A DNA stretch of 64,000 bases from Xylophilus sp042867185 (GTDB taxonomy: Bacteria > Pseudomonadota > Gammaproteobacteria > Burkholderiales > Burkholderiaceae_C): positions 186,001 through 250,000 of the forward strand of contig JBHZQV010000001.1 of the NCBI GenBank assembly GCA_042867185.1. The letters run 5' to 3'. Both the position numbers and the translations under genes were made by a program. The notes beneath the pieces were generated by a model. That model was not told where the DNA came from. It did no database searches and was given only the letters and a program-made list of their open reading frames with translations. Below, piece after piece: positions 44,763 to 53,974 of this stretch (its first letter is position 1; each line of letters opens with the position of its first letter).

Positions 44763-46490
44763 TTATTCGTTGGTGACCGCGAGCACTTCCTCGAGCGAGG
44801 TCTGGCCCAGGCGCACCTTGAGCAGTCCCGACTCCCGCAACGAGCGCACGCCTTCGAGGCGCGCCTGCGCGGCGATCTCGGGCGCGCTGCCGTCGCGCAG
44901 GATGATGGTCTGCTGGGCGTCGCTGATCGGCATCACCTGGTAGATGCCGACCCGTCCCTTGTAGCCGTTGTTGCAGGCCGAGCATCCCACCGCGCGGTAG
45001 GGCACCCAGCTTCCGTCGATCTGGTCTTCCTTGAAGCCGGCGTCGAGCAGCGCCGACTTCGGAATCTCGGCCGGCTGCTTGCACACCGGGCAGAGCTTGC
45101 GGGCGAGCCGCTGCGCCGTGATCAGGATCACGCTGGAGGCGATGTTGAAGGGCGCGATGCCCATGTTGCGCATCCGGGTCAGCGTGGTGGGTGCGTCGTT
45201 GGTGTGCAGCGTCGACAGCACCAGGTGGCCGGTCTGCGCGGCCTTGATCGAGATGTCGGCCGTTTCCAGATCCCGGATTTCGCCGACCATGATGATGTCG
45301 GGATCCTGCCGCAGGAAGGATTTGAGCGCCGCCGCGAAAGTCAGGCCCGCCTTTTCGTTGACATTGACCTGGTTGACGCCCGGCAGGTTGATTTCGGACG
45401 GGTCTTCGGCAGTGGCGATGTTGACGCCCGGCTGGTTCAGCAGGTTCAGGCAGGTGTAGAGCGACACCGTCTTGCCCGAACCGGTGGGCCCGGTGACCAG
45501 GATCATCCCGTAGGGCCGGCCGATGGCGTGCATCAGCCGCGCCTTTTCCTCGGGCTCGTAGCCGAGCGCGTCGATGCCCAGCTTGGCGCTGCTCGGGTCC
45601 AGGATCCGGATCACGATCTTCTCGCCGAAGAGCGTCGGCAGCGTGCTCACCCGGAAATCGATCACCCGGTCGGCCGAGATCTTGAGCTTCATCCGCCCGT
45701 CCTGGGGGATGCGCTTCTCGGAGATGTCGAGCCGCGAGATCACCTTGATGCGGGAGGCGAGCTTGTCCTTGATCGCCGTGGGCGGAGACGCGAATTCGCG
45801 CAGTTCGCCGTCGATCCGGAAGCGGACGCGGTAGTTGTGCTCGTAGGGCTCGAAGTGCAGATCGGACGCGCGCATGTTGAACGCATCGAGCAGCATCTTC
45901 TGGAGGAACTTGACGATCGGCGCGTCTTCCACCTCGGTGGCGAGGGAGTCCACCGCCTCCTGCGGTGCCGCCTCCTCGTCGAATTGGAATTCCGACCCCA
46001 GCATGGTGTCGAGCTTGTCGGCTTCGCTGGGCGCGAGCGACTGGAGCAGCTTCGACAGCTTGTCGTATTCGGCGATCACCCAGTCCACGCCGAGCTGGGT
46101 CGAGAACTTGATCTTTTCGGCCGCTTCCTGGTCGGTCGGATCGGCGGTGGCGACGATCAGCCGGTTGCTGCGCTTGCTCAGCACCACCACCCGGTAGGCC
46201 TGGCAGATCTTTTCGTCGAGCAACTCGCGTGGCAGCCGCAGCGGATCGATCGCCGTCAGGTCCAGCAGCGGCGCACCGAAAGCAGCCGATACCGCATGCG
46301 CCATGTCGGCTGCGACCACGGTCCCCGAATGGGTCAGCTCGGCAAGGAAACTGGTGCGGTTCGCCTGCGACTTGCGGTAGATGCCCTCGGCCGTCTGCTG
46401 GTCCAGCACCCCGGCCGCGATCAGCGTCCGGCCCAATCCGGGCAGGGCGACAGGCGCAGCGTCTTTGGATGGGATATCTACAACAGCCAT
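44763..46490 (-). CDS. pilB: Type IV pilus assembly ATPase PilB
   Basis: 575 aa from the chosen start. N-terminal MshE/T2SSE domain with c-di-GMP-type binding repeats (LIAAGVLDQQTAE; LPRELLDEKICQAY), Walker A GPTGSGKT, Asp box/Walker B IIMVGEIRDLETAD, His box and a tetracysteine zinc site (CPVCKQ...CSACNNGY). It powers pilus extension. Start at 46490 (MAVVDIPSKD) fits family proteins; an ATG at 46523 (11 residues more) is possible. Upstream gap of 156 bp from ispB. Confidence 0.94.
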   Translation of the reverse strand: MAVVDIPSKDAAPVALPGLGRTLIAAGVLDQQTAEGIYRKSQANRTSFLAELTHSGTVVAADMAHAVSAAFGAPLLDLTAIDPLRLPRELLDEKICQAYRVVVLSKRSNRLIVATADPTDQEAAEKIKFSTQLGVDWVIAEYDKLSKLLQSLAPSEADKLDTMLGSEFQFDEEAAPQEAVDSLATEVEDAPIVKFLQKMLLDAFNMRASDLHFEPYEHNYRVRFRIDGELREFASPPTAIKDKLASRIKVISRLDISEKRIPQDGRMKLKISADRVIDFRVSTLPTLFGEKIVIRILDPSSAKLGIDALGYEPEEKARLMHAIGRPYGMILVTGPTGSGKTVSLYTCLNLLNQPGVNIATAEDPSEINLPGVNQVNVNEKAGLTFAAALKSFLRQDPDIIMVGEIRDLETADISIKAAQTGHLVLSTLHTNDAPTTLTRMRNMGIAPFNIASSVILITAQRLARKLCPVCKQPAEIPKSALLDAGFKEDQIDGSWVPYRAVGCSACNNGYKGRVGIYQVMPISDAQQTIILRDGSAPEIAAQARLEGVRSLRESGLLKVRLGQTSLEEVLAVTNE

Positions 46491-46646
46491 GCCGTGGGGG
46501 AATGCAAGAGTAAAAAAGTGCATCCTACCATCGACGTTTTTCTTCCGAACGACCGATCAGCAACCGGCGCCGGCGCGGTGGCCGGTGTGTTGTTTTGGAG
46601 CTAGAGGGTCGGATGGACCCGCCGGCCGTCGTCGCGGCCCGCAGCG

Positions 46647-47648
46647 CTACGCGCGCCGGGTCAGCAGTTGCGCAGCCAGTTGCACCAGGCCCGCCGTGCA
46701 GGCATTGGCCGGAAGGCCGGCGATGGCGTCGATCGCGCGCTGCGCCTCGGCGGCCGCGGCGTCGCGGGTGGCGTCGAGCGCGCCCGTCTCCCGGACGATC
46801 TCCACGATGCGGCCCATATCCGCCAGGTTGCCGGTCTCGATCGCCTGGCGAATCACGCCCGTCTGCGCGTCCGAGGCCCGCTGCATCGCGATGATCAGCG
46901 GCAGGGTGACCTTGCCCTCGCGGAGGTCGTCGCCCAGATTCTTGCCCATCTCCTGGGTGTCGCCGTCGTAGTCGAGGATGTCGTCGATCACCTGGAAGGC
47001 GGTACCGAGCGCCTGGCCGTAGGTGGCGCAGGCGGCCTCGATCTCCGGCGGGGCCTGGGCCAGCAGGGCACCGATGCGGGCGCTGGCCTCGAACAACTTG
47101 GCGGTCTTGGAGCGGATCACGCGCAGATAGCCGGCCTGGTCGAGGCCCGCGTCGTGCATGTTCATCAGCTGCAGCACCTCGCCCTCGGCGATGACGTTGG
47201 TGGCTTCGGCCAGCGTCTCCATGATCCGCATGTCGCCCGCCTCGACCATCATCTGGAAGGCACGGGAGTACAGGAAATCGCCGACCAGCACGCTCGCCGG
47301 ATTGCCGAAGATCTCGTTGGCTGTCGAGCGACCGCGCCGCAGCGTCGAATCGTCCACCACGTCGTCGTGGAGGAGCGTGGCGGTGTGGATGAATTCGACC
47401 ACCGCGGCCAGGTCGAAGCGCCGCGGGTCGGCGCATTCGAGGGCGCCGCAGGCCAGCAGCAGCAGGGCCGGCCGCAGGCGCTTGCCGCCGCCCGCGATGA
47501 TGTAGCGGGCCACTTCGCCGACCAGCGGAACGCCGGAATCGAGCCGTGTGTTGATGGCGACGTCCACGGCGCGCATGTCGTCGGCGACGAGGGCGATCGT
47601 GTCGGCCGTCGTGGCGGCGGGGGCGGAGAGAGCGGCGGTGGGTGTCAA
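46647..47648 (-). CDS. ispB: Polyprenyl (octaprenyl) diphosphate synthase
   Basis: 333 aa. First Asp-rich motif LLHDDVVDDSTLRR (about 92-105) and second DDILDYDGDT are intact, with GGKRLRP near residue 53. It makes the C40 side chain of ubiquinone. Chain length cannot be read reliably from sequence; octaprenyl is usual for this order. Divergent from rplU, as is common. Confidence 0.93.
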   Translation of the reverse strand: MTPTAALSAPAATTADTIALVADDMRAVDVAINTRLDSGVPLVGEVARYIIAGGGKRLRPALLLLACGALECADPRRFDLAAVVEFIHTATLLHDDVVDDSTLRRGRSTANEIFGNPASVLVGDFLYSRAFQMMVEAGDMRIMETLAEATNVIAEGEVLQLMNMHDAGLDQAGYLRVIRSKTAKLFEASARIGALLAQAPPEIEAACATYGQALGTAFQVIDDILDYDGDTQEMGKNLGDDLREGKVTLPLIIAMQRASDAQTGVIRQAIETGNLADMGRIVEIVRETGALDATRDAAAAEAQRAIDAIAGLPANACTAGLVQLAAQLLTRRA

Positions 47649-47764
47649 GGGAGGCGGGTCTGGGCGCTGGCGGAAAAGCTGGCGGATTATAGGAATGGCA
47701 CCGGGTCGTGCCGGCCCTGCCAGCGGCGGTTGCGCGAAAAATAGGCAAGTCGGATCGCAACTGC

Positions 47765-47770
47765 TATAAT
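47765..47770 (+). promoter_or_regulatory. -10 box (TATAAT) for rplU-rpmA
   Basis: Consensus TATAAT lies 62 nt before the rplU ATG. A weak -35-like stretch is upstream. The leader (47776-47831) has AAGAGG before the start. Strong promoter expected for ribosomal genes. Confidence 0.65.
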
Positions 47771-47831
47771 CATGGGCTCTGCAGAAATCCGTCTGCGGAA
47801 CTCAACTCTTCGAGAGTACCAAGAGGTTTAC

Positions 47832-48143
47832 ATGTACGCGGTCATAAAAACCGGCGGCAAGCAGTATCGCGTTGCTTCCGGCGAAAAAATTAAAGTAGAA
47901 CAGATTGCTGCGGACGTAGGCCAGGAAATCGTGATCGACCAGGTTCTGGCCGTCGGAAACGGCGCTGAACTGAAGGTCGGAACGCCCCTGGTGTCCGGCG
48001 CAACCGTGACAGTCACCGTACTGTCCCACGGCAAGCACGACAAGGTTCGCATCTTCAAGATGCGCCGTCGCAAGCACTATCAGAAACGTCAAGGCCATCG
48101 CCAGCAGTTCACCGAACTGCAAATCGGCGCGATCGCCGGTTAA
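47832..48143 (+). CDS. rplU: 50S ribosomal protein L21
   Basis: 103 aa: MYAVIKTGGKQYRV at the N-terminus and KMRRRKHYQKRQGHRQQ near the C-terminus are hallmarks of L21. It is a large-subunit protein that contacts 23S rRNA. AGAGG ends 6 nt before the ATG. Followed by rpmA after 12 bp. Confidence 0.98.
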   Translation: MYAVIKTGGKQYRVASGEKIKVEQIAADVGQEIVIDQVLAVGNGAELKVGTPLVSGATVTVTVLSHGKHDKVRIFKMRRRKHYQKRQGHRQQFTELQIGAIAG

Positions 48144-48155
48144 GGAGCACAGGTC

Positions 48156-48413
48156 ATGGCACAGAAAAAAGGCGGCGGCTCTACGCGAAACGGGCGCGAT
48201 TCCAAGCCCAAGATGCTCGGTGTGAAGGCTTTCGGCGGTGAACTCATCACGGCCGGCTCGATCATCGTGCGCCAGCGCGGTACGCGCTTCCATGCCGGCA
48301 CCAACGCCGGCGTGGGCAAGGACCACACCATCTTCGCACTCGTCGACGGCCACGTGTCGTTCGGTGTGAAGGGCCCGCTGAACAAGCAGGTGATCAACGT
48401 CACGCCAGCGTAA
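48156..48413 (+). CDS. rpmA: 50S ribosomal protein L27
   Basis: 85 aa. MAQKKGGGSTRNGRDSKPK, whose N-terminal tail reaches the peptidyl transfer centre, and QRGTRFHAGTNAGVGKDHT are typical. Second gene of the rplU-rpmA operon, followed by a strong terminator. The N-terminal MA start here is not the cleaved type seen in Firmicutes. Confidence 0.98.
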   Translation: MAQKKGGGSTRNGRDSKPKMLGVKAFGGELITAGSIIVRQRGTRFHAGTNAGVGKDHTIFALVDGHVSFGVKGPLNKQVINVTPA

Positions 48414-48432
48414 GCTCCGTTCGACGTCCTCA

Positions 48433-48462
48433 GAAGCCCCGCTTGCCGGGGCTTCTTGTTTT
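48433..48462 (+). terminator. Rho-independent terminator after rpmA
   Basis: GAAGCCCCG-CTTGC-CGGGGCTTC (48433-48455) then TTGTTTT. A 9-bp GC-rich stem with a T-run 20 bp after the stop codon; it separates the ribosomal pair from obgE. Confidence 0.9.
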
Positions 48463-48508
48463 CCGGACCGTAGGCCGCCCCGATGCGCCGTCCGGCTCCG
48501 CTCCTTTG

Positions 48509-48514
48509 TAGACT
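48509..48514 (+). promoter_or_regulatory. Candidate -10 box (TAGACT) next to the obgE start
   Basis: TAGACT lies 8 nt before the ATG at 48523, with no Shine-Dalgarno between. Same near-leaderless layout as for several other genes here. Prediction only. Confidence 0.3.
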
Positions 48515-48522
48515 GCAGCACC

Positions 48523-49632
48523 ATGAAATTCGTTGACGAAGCCTTTATCGACGTGGCCGCCGGCGACGGGGGCAACGGTTGCGTGTCGTTCCGGCACGAG
48601 AAGTACAAGGAGTTCGGCGGCCCCAACGGTGGCGACGGCGGGCGCGGCGGGCACGTGTACGCGGTGGCCGACCCGAACCTCAACACTTTGGTCGACTTCC
48701 GCTATTCGCGCCGGCACGACGCCAAGCGCGGCCAGCACGGCATGGGCTCCGACATGTTCGGCGCCGCGGGCGACGACGTCACCCTGAAGATGCCGGTCGG
48801 CACGATCATCACCGACGCCGAAACCGGCGACGTGCTCTTCGAACTGCTGGTGCCCGGCGAGACCATCACCATCGCCAAGGGCGGCGACGGCGGCTTCGGC
48901 AACATGCGCTTCAAGAGCGCGATCAACCGCGCCCCGCGCCAGAAGACACCCGGCTGGCCCGGCGACAAGCGAAGCCTGAAGCTCGAGCTGAAGGTGCTGG
49001 CCGACGTCGGCCTGCTCGGCATGCCCAACGCCGGCAAGTCGACCCTGATCGCCGCCATCTCCAACGCCCGGCCGAAGATCGCCGATTACCCTTTCACCAC
49101 GCTGCATCCCAACCTGGGCGTGGTGCGGGTCGCGCCCGAGCAGAGCTTCGTGGTGGCCGACATCCCGGGCCTGATCGAAGGCGCGTCCGAAGGCGCGGGG
49201 CTGGGCCATTTGTTCCTGCGCCACCTGCAGCGCACCCGGCTGCTGCTGCACGTGGTCGACATCGCGCCGTTCGACGACACGGTGGACCCGGTGGCCCAGG
49301 CCAAGGCGATCGTGGGCGAACTGAAGAAGTACGACACCGCCCTGTTCGAGAAGCCCCGCTGGCTGGTGCTCAACAAGCTCGACATGGTGCAGGACGACGC
49401 GCGGGTGGCGCTGGTCAAGGATTTCGTCAAGCGCTACAAGTGGAAGGGCCCGGTCTTCGAGATCTCGGCCCTGACCCGCGAAGGCTGCGAGCCGCTGATC
49501 AAGGCGATCTACCGCCATGTGAAGGCCGCGCAGATCGCCAGCCAGCCGCCGGCCGAGGTCGATCCGCGTTTCGCCGATGCGCCGGCCGCCGCCGGGCCCG
49601 GCACCGGCACCGGCACCGACAGCGCCGACTGA
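48523..49632 (+). CDS. obgE: GTPase Obg (CgtA)
   Basis: 369 aa. Glycine-rich Obg fold (1-158; GGNGCVSFR, GGRGGHVY), then the G domain with GMPNAGKST (about 166-174), switch I T in DYPFTTLHPN, DIPGLIEGAS and NKLD. It is an essential GTPase linked to 50S assembly and growth control. The C-terminus is a short acidic Pro/Gly/Asp tail. Preceded by the rpmA terminator. Confidence 0.97.
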   Translation: MKFVDEAFIDVAAGDGGNGCVSFRHEKYKEFGGPNGGDGGRGGHVYAVADPNLNTLVDFRYSRRHDAKRGQHGMGSDMFGAAGDDVTLKMPVGTIITDAETGDVLFELLVPGETITIAKGGDGGFGNMRFKSAINRAPRQKTPGWPGDKRSLKLELKVLADVGLLGMPNAGKSTLIAAISNARPKIADYPFTTLHPNLGVVRVAPEQSFVVADIPGLIEGASEGAGLGHLFLRHLQRTRLLLHVVDIAPFDDTVDPVAQAKAIVGELKKYDTALFEKPRWLVLNKLDMVQDDARVALVKDFVKRYKWKGPVFEISALTREGCEPLIKAIYRHVKAAQIASQPPAEVDPRFADAPAAAGPGTGTGTDSAD

Positions 49633-49641
49633 CATTCATCT

Positions 49642-49669
49642 GCTACAAAAATAATAGCTAAGAGCCGGC
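49642..49669 (+). repeat. Intergenic structured repeat, copy 5 (partial)
   Basis: GCTACAAAAATAATAGC (one base off a perfect palindrome), TAAGA, GCCGGC, then GAACGGCGGGGGC in place of the second GCCGGC. It begins 9 nt after the obgE stop, palindrome first. Confidence 0.75.
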
Positions 49670-49692
49670 GAACGGCGGGGGCTGAGGCAACC

Positions 49693-50844
49693 ATGACGAA
49701 CGAAAGTGCATCGAACCCGCTGCGCACCGCCCGGCGCATCGTGGTCAAGGTCGGCTCCAGCCTGGTGACCAACGAAGGCCGCGGGCTCGACGAGGCGGCC
49801 ATCGGCGAATGGTGCCGGCAACTGGCGGCGCTGGTCCGCGGCGGCGACGGCATGCCGAAGCGCGAGGTCATCATGGTCTCGAGCGGCGCGATCGCCGAGG
49901 GCATGAAGCGGCTCGGCTGGACGACCCGGCCGCATGCGGTGCACCAGCTGCAGGCCGCCGCCGCCGTGGGCCAGATGGGCCTGGCCCAGATGTACGAAAC
50001 CAAGCTGCGCGAGAACGGCGTCGGCAGCGCCCAGGTGCTGCTGACCCACGGCGACCTGGCCGACCGCGAGCGCTACCTCAATGCCCGCTCGACCCTGCTG
50101 ACGCTGCTGCAGCTGGGCGTGGTGCCGGTGATCAACGAGAACGACACCGTCGTCAACGACGAGATCAAGTTCGGCGACAACGACACGCTCGGCGCGCTGG
50201 TGGCCAACCTGGTCGAAGCCGACGTGCTGGTGATCCTCACCGACCAGAAGGGCCTCTTCACCGCCGATCCGCGCAAGGACCCGGCCGCGACTTTCGTGCA
50301 CGAGGCCCGCGCCGGCGACCCGGCGCTGGAGGCGATGGCCGGGGGCGCCGGCAGCGCGCTGGGCCGCGGCGGCATGCTGACCAAGATCCTGGCCGCCAGG
50401 CGGGCGGCCGGCTCGGGCGCATCGACCGTGATCGCCTGGGGCCGCGAGCCCGATGCGCTGCTGCGGCTGGTGGCCGGCGAATCGATCGGCACCCGGCTGG
50501 TCGCGCAGACGCAGAAGCAGCAGGCGCGCAAGCAGTGGATCGCCGACCACCTGCAGCTGCGCGGCGCGGTGACGGTCGATACCGGCGCGGTCGCCAAGCT
50601 GCGCGACGAGGGCAAGAGCCTGCTGCCGATCGGCATGGTCGCGGTCGAGGGCGATTTTTCGCGCGGCGACGTGATCGCGGTGCGCGATGCGGCCGGCTCC
50701 GAGATCGCACGCGGCCTGGCCAACTATGCGAGTGCCGAGGCGCGTCTGCTGTGCCGCAAGGCGTCGTCGGAGATCGAGAAGCTTCTGGGCTATGCGGCGG
50801 AGCCCGAGATGCTGCACCGGGACAACCTGATCCTCACCCGCTGA
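49693..50844 (+). CDS. proB: Glutamate 5-kinase with PUA domain
   Basis: 383 aa. Amino acid kinase domain (VVKVGSSLVTNEG; SSGAIAEGMKRLG; NENDTVVNDEIKFGDNDTLGALVA) and a C-terminal PUA domain (about 285-365). It phosphorylates glutamate in the first step of proline synthesis. Lies after obgE, 60 bp apart with repeat copy 5 between. Convergent with a CNP1-like gene; a small hairpin (CGCCGCG-TGAT-CGCGGCG, 50859-50876) without T-run lies between the ends. Confidence 0.96.
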   Translation: MTNESASNPLRTARRIVVKVGSSLVTNEGRGLDEAAIGEWCRQLAALVRGGDGMPKREVIMVSSGAIAEGMKRLGWTTRPHAVHQLQAAAAVGQMGLAQMYETKLRENGVGSAQVLLTHGDLADRERYLNARSTLLTLLQLGVVPVINENDTVVNDEIKFGDNDTLGALVANLVEADVLVILTDQKGLFTADPRKDPAATFVHEARAGDPALEAMAGGAGSALGRGGMLTKILAARRAAGSGASTVIAWGREPDALLRLVAGESIGTRLVAQTQKQQARKQWIADHLQLRGAVTVDTGAVAKLRDEGKSLLPIGMVAVEGDFSRGDVIAVRDAAGSEIARGLANYASAEARLLCRKASSEIEKLLGYAAEPEMLHRDNLILTR

Positions 50845-50895
50845 TCCCTCCCATCGGTCGCCGCGTGATCGCGGCGGGCCTGCGCGGGGCGCCGC

Positions 50896-51432
50896 TCAGG
50901 GGGTGCCGCGGTTCGGATCGCCGCGCATGTCGAGCAGGATCTGCTGCGGGCTGAGGTTGGCCGATGCGTCCTTGCAGACGCCGGCCTTGGCGATCGCCAG
51001 CGAAGTCCGTGCACGGGGCTCGTACAACGACATCCAGGTCGGCGTTTCCTGCGGCTGCCATTCGCCTTCGGCGTAGTGCCGGGCATACAGCTTCACCTCG
51101 GCGGTGCTGCAGCGGATGCCTTCGAAGGTCGCGTTCACCGCATTGCCGGCCAGGCTGCGGGCCACCGAGACGTAGCGGACGATGCCGTCGCTCAGGATGC
51201 TGATCGAGGCGGGGTCGATGCCGATCGCCACCGCCGACGGGGAGGGCGACACCACAGGCACCAGCTTGTCGGTGCGCAGCGGAGGCGGCGCGGGCGGGGG
51301 CAGCTCCACGCGGCCGCCTTCGGGCTCGCCGATGCCCAGCAGGCCTGCCGATGCCGGGGCGGCAAACGCCAGGGCCAGCAGCGCGCCGGCGGCGACCGCG
51401 CAGGCGCGACGCCCGAAACTACGATCCGACAT
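50896..51432 (-). CDS. CNP1-like family secreted protein
   Basis: 178 aa with a clear signal peptide (residues 1-29, ending PASAG). A Pro-rich stretch (PPPAPPPL) follows, then a ~130-residue globular region with an RYVSVARSLAGNAVNATFEGIRC segment and EWQPQ...MSLYEPRAR. It fits the CNP1-like family (first described as a Neisseria envelope protein); function is not established. Its start lies inside the 3' end of rppH (14-bp overlap), so it is co-transcribed with rppH. Confidence 0.75.
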   Translation of the reverse strand: MSDRSFGRRACAVAAGALLALAFAAPASAGLLGIGEPEGGRVELPPPAPPPLRTDKLVPVVSPSPSAVAIGIDPASISILSDGIVRYVSVARSLAGNAVNATFEGIRCSTAEVKLYARHYAEGEWQPQETPTWMSLYEPRARTSLAIAKAGVCKDASANLSPQQILLDMRGDPNRGTP

Positions 51433-52078
51433 GCGGACTCTCCTTGTCTGCCACTGCCGAGGCCGTGGCCATCGAGGGATCGGGTTCGAAAGTGGCGCCG
51501 GGCGGCAGCTCGAAGGGCGCCGCGCCGGTGAAGCCCGCGTGCATGCCGCCGTCCTGCTCGCGCATCGGCCGCATGCTGCTGCGCAAAAAGCGGTTACGCT
51601 GTTCGTAGCGGGGCAGGAAGCGGGAGAGTTCGGTCAGCGCCATCTCGTAGACGCCGCGCTTGAACTCCACCACCACGTCGAGCGGCACCCAGTAGTCGTT
51701 CCAGCGCCAGGCGTCGAACTCGGGGTGGTTGGTGGCGCGCAGGTTCAGGTCCCAGTCGTGGCCCGTGAGCTGCAACAGGAACCAGATCTGCTTCTGGCCT
51801 TTGTAGTGGCCGCGCGCATCGCGCCGTATGTACCGGTCGGGCACCTCGTAGCGCAACCAGTCGCGGGTTCGGGCCATGATGCGCACGTGATCCGGCTGCA
51901 GACCTACCTCTTCGTGTAGTTCGCGAAACATCGCCTGCTCGGGCGTTTCGCCCCGGTCGATGCCCCCTTGCGGGAATTGCCAGCTGTGGGTACGGATGCG
52001 CTTGCCCCAGAAAACCTGGTTCTTCTGGTTGAGCAGGATGATGCCGACGTTGGGTCTGAACCCGTCCCTGTCGAGCAT
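51419..52078 (-). CDS. rppH: RNA pyrophosphohydrolase
   Basis: 219 aa. Starts MLDRDGFRPNVGIILLN and contains the Nudix box GGIDRGETPEQAMFRELHEEVGL (about 37-59), both diagnostic of RppH. It removes pyrophosphate from mRNA 5' ends to trigger decay. About 50 residues longer than the E. coli protein at the C-terminus, with a low-complexity tail. Start at 52078 is the family start; an upstream extension runs into proS's promoter. It is divergent from proS. Confidence 0.94.
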   Translation of the reverse strand: MLDRDGFRPNVGIILLNQKNQVFWGKRIRTHSWQFPQGGIDRGETPEQAMFRELHEEVGLQPDHVRIMARTRDWLRYEVPDRYIRRDARGHYKGQKQIWFLLQLTGHDWDLNLRATNHPEFDAWRWNDYWVPLDVVVEFKRGVYEMALTELSRFLPRYEQRNRFLRSSMRPMREQDGGMHAGFTGAAPFELPPGATFEPDPSMATASAVADKESPHVGS

Positions 52079-52088
52079 AATCAAACCC

Positions 52089-52103
52089 CAATTTTTGAAA
52101 TTG
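52089..52103. promoter_or_regulatory. Palindrome CAATTTTTGAAATTG in the rppH/proS divergent region
   Basis: Arms CAATTT and AAATTG with a 3-nt centre form a perfect AT-rich palindrome 10 bp upstream of the rppH start and about 120 bp from proS. It sits within a small AT island (52079-52112) that also includes TTGAAA, which could be part of a promoter for either gene. No regulator is identified. Confidence 0.3.
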
Positions 52104-52221
52104 AGTCCATTATGCACGCCGCTCCCGGCGCGACAAGGACCCGGCCCCCGGCACCCGCGGATTCGCTCCGTTCGGGCTGCCCAGACAGACCTTCCCACCC
52201 CGAGTTTCGAGTGCGCCGCCC

Positions 52222-53967
52222 ATGAAAGCTTCCCAGTTCTTCGTCTCCACCCAGAAGGAGGCACCCGCCGATGCCGAGGTCGCCAGCCACCGGCTGATGA
52301 TGCGTGCCGGCCTGATCAAGAAGCTGGGCGCCGGCATCTACAGCTACATGCCGATGGGGCTGCGGGTGATCCGCAAGGTCGAGGCGATCGTGCGCGAGGA
52401 GATGAACCGTGCCGGCGCGGTCGAGATCACGATGCCGGTGGTGCAACCCGCCGAACTCTGGCAGGAGACCGGCCGCTTCGAGAAGATGGGCCCCGAGCTG
52501 CTGCGCATCCGCGACCGCCACGGCCGTGACTTCGTGGTGCAGCCCACCAGCGAAGAGGTGGTGACCGACATCGCCCGCCAGGAGCTGCGCAGCTACAAGC
52601 AGCTGCCGAAGAATTTCTACCAGATCCAGACCAAGTTCCGCGACGAGCGCCGCCCGCGCTTCGGCCTGATGCGCGGCCGCGAGTTCACGATGAAGGACGC
52701 CTACAGCTTCGACCGCAGCCCCGAGGCGGCGCAGGCGAGCTACGAGGTGATGAAGGACGCGTACCGCCGCATCTTCGACCGCTTCGGCCTGCGCTACCGT
52801 GCCGTGGCCGCCGACAGCGGCGCCATTGGTGGCGACCTCAGCCAGGAGTTCCAGGTGATCGCCGCCACCGGCGAAGACGCGATCGTCTACTGCCCCGGCA
52901 GCGACTACGCCGCCAACATGGAAAAGGCCGAGGCGCTGGCACCGGCCGGGCCGCGCCCCGCCGCCACCCAGGCGCTGACGCACACCCCCACCCCCGGCAA
53001 GAGCACCTGTGCCGACGTGGCCGCGCTGCTGGGCGTGCCGCTCACCACCACCGTCAAGTCGCTGGTGCTGGCCACCGACTCCACGGACGAGCAGGGCGAG
53101 ATCGTCGGGAGCCAGGTCTGGCTGTTGCTGCTGCGCGGCGACCACGACATGAACGAAGTCAAGGTCGGCAAGGTGCCCGGCCTGGACGCCGGCTTCCGCT
53201 TCGCGACGGTGCCCGAGATCGAGGCGCACTTCGGCTGCAAGCCCGGGTACCTGGGCCCGCTCAACCTGCTGCAGCCGGTCCGGCTGGTCGCCGACCGCGA
53301 AGTGGCCGCGATGTCCGATTGGATCTGCGGCGCCAACCAGGAGGGCGTGCACCTGACCGGCGTCAACTGGGGCCGCGACCTGACCGAGCCGGCCCTGGTG
53401 GCCGACATCCGCAACGTGGTGGCGGGCGATCCGTCGCCCGACGGCCGGGGTGTGCTGGCGATCGAGCGCGGCATCGAGGTGGGCCACGTGTTTTTCCTCG
53501 GCACCAAGTACAGCGCCGCGATGAACGCCACTTTCCTCGACGAGACCGGCAAGCCCCGGCACTTCGAGATGGGCTGCTACGGCATCGGCATCACCCGGCT
53601 GCCGGCCGCGGCCATCGAGCAGAACCACGACGAGCGCGGCATCCTGTGGCCCGACGCGATCGCGCCCTTCACTGCGGTGGTCTGCCCGATCGGCATGGAC
53701 CGCAGCGAGGCGGTCAAGGCGGCCGCGCTGCAGCTCTACGCCGACCTGCAGGCCGCCGGCGTCGACGTGCTGCTGGACGACCGCGGCGAGCGCCCCGGCG
53801 CGATGTTCGCCGACTGGGAGCTGATCGGCGTGCCGCACCGGGTGGTGCTCTCCGACCGCGGCCTGAAAGAAGGCCAGGTCGAGTACCAGCACCGCCGCGA
53901 CACCGCCGCGACCACCGTCGCCCTGTCCGACATCCTGGCCCACCTGAAGGGCCGCCTGTCGGCATGA
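52222..53967 (+). CDS. proS: Prolyl-tRNA synthetase (bacterial type with editing insertion)
   Basis: 581 aa. Class II core: motif 2 FRDERRPRFGLMRGREFTMKDAYSF, motif 3 GCYGIGITR. An insertion domain between about residues 225 and 395 resembles YbaK and edits Ala-tRNA(Pro). The C-terminal anticodon-binding domain follows (about 485-575). Typical of proteobacterial ProRS. Divergent from rppH. The 63-bp repeat array begins 7 bp after the stop. Confidence 0.97.
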   Translation: MKASQFFVSTQKEAPADAEVASHRLMMRAGLIKKLGAGIYSYMPMGLRVIRKVEAIVREEMNRAGAVEITMPVVQPAELWQETGRFEKMGPELLRIRDRHGRDFVVQPTSEEVVTDIARQELRSYKQLPKNFYQIQTKFRDERRPRFGLMRGREFTMKDAYSFDRSPEAAQASYEVMKDAYRRIFDRFGLRYRAVAADSGAIGGDLSQEFQVIAATGEDAIVYCPGSDYAANMEKAEALAPAGPRPAATQALTHTPTPGKSTCADVAALLGVPLTTTVKSLVLATDSTDEQGEIVGSQVWLLLLRGDHDMNEVKVGKVPGLDAGFRFATVPEIEAHFGCKPGYLGPLNLLQPVRLVADREVAAMSDWICGANQEGVHLTGVNWGRDLTEPALVADIRNVVAGDPSPDGRGVLAIERGIEVGHVFFLGTKYSAAMNATFLDETGKPRHFEMGCYGIGITRLPAAAIEQNHDERGILWPDAIAPFTAVVCPIGMDRSEAVKAAALQLYADLQAAGVDVLLDDRGERPGAMFADWELIGVPHRVVLSDRGLKEGQVEYQHRRDTAATTVALSDILAHLKGRLSA

Positions 53968-53974
53968 GCGCAGC

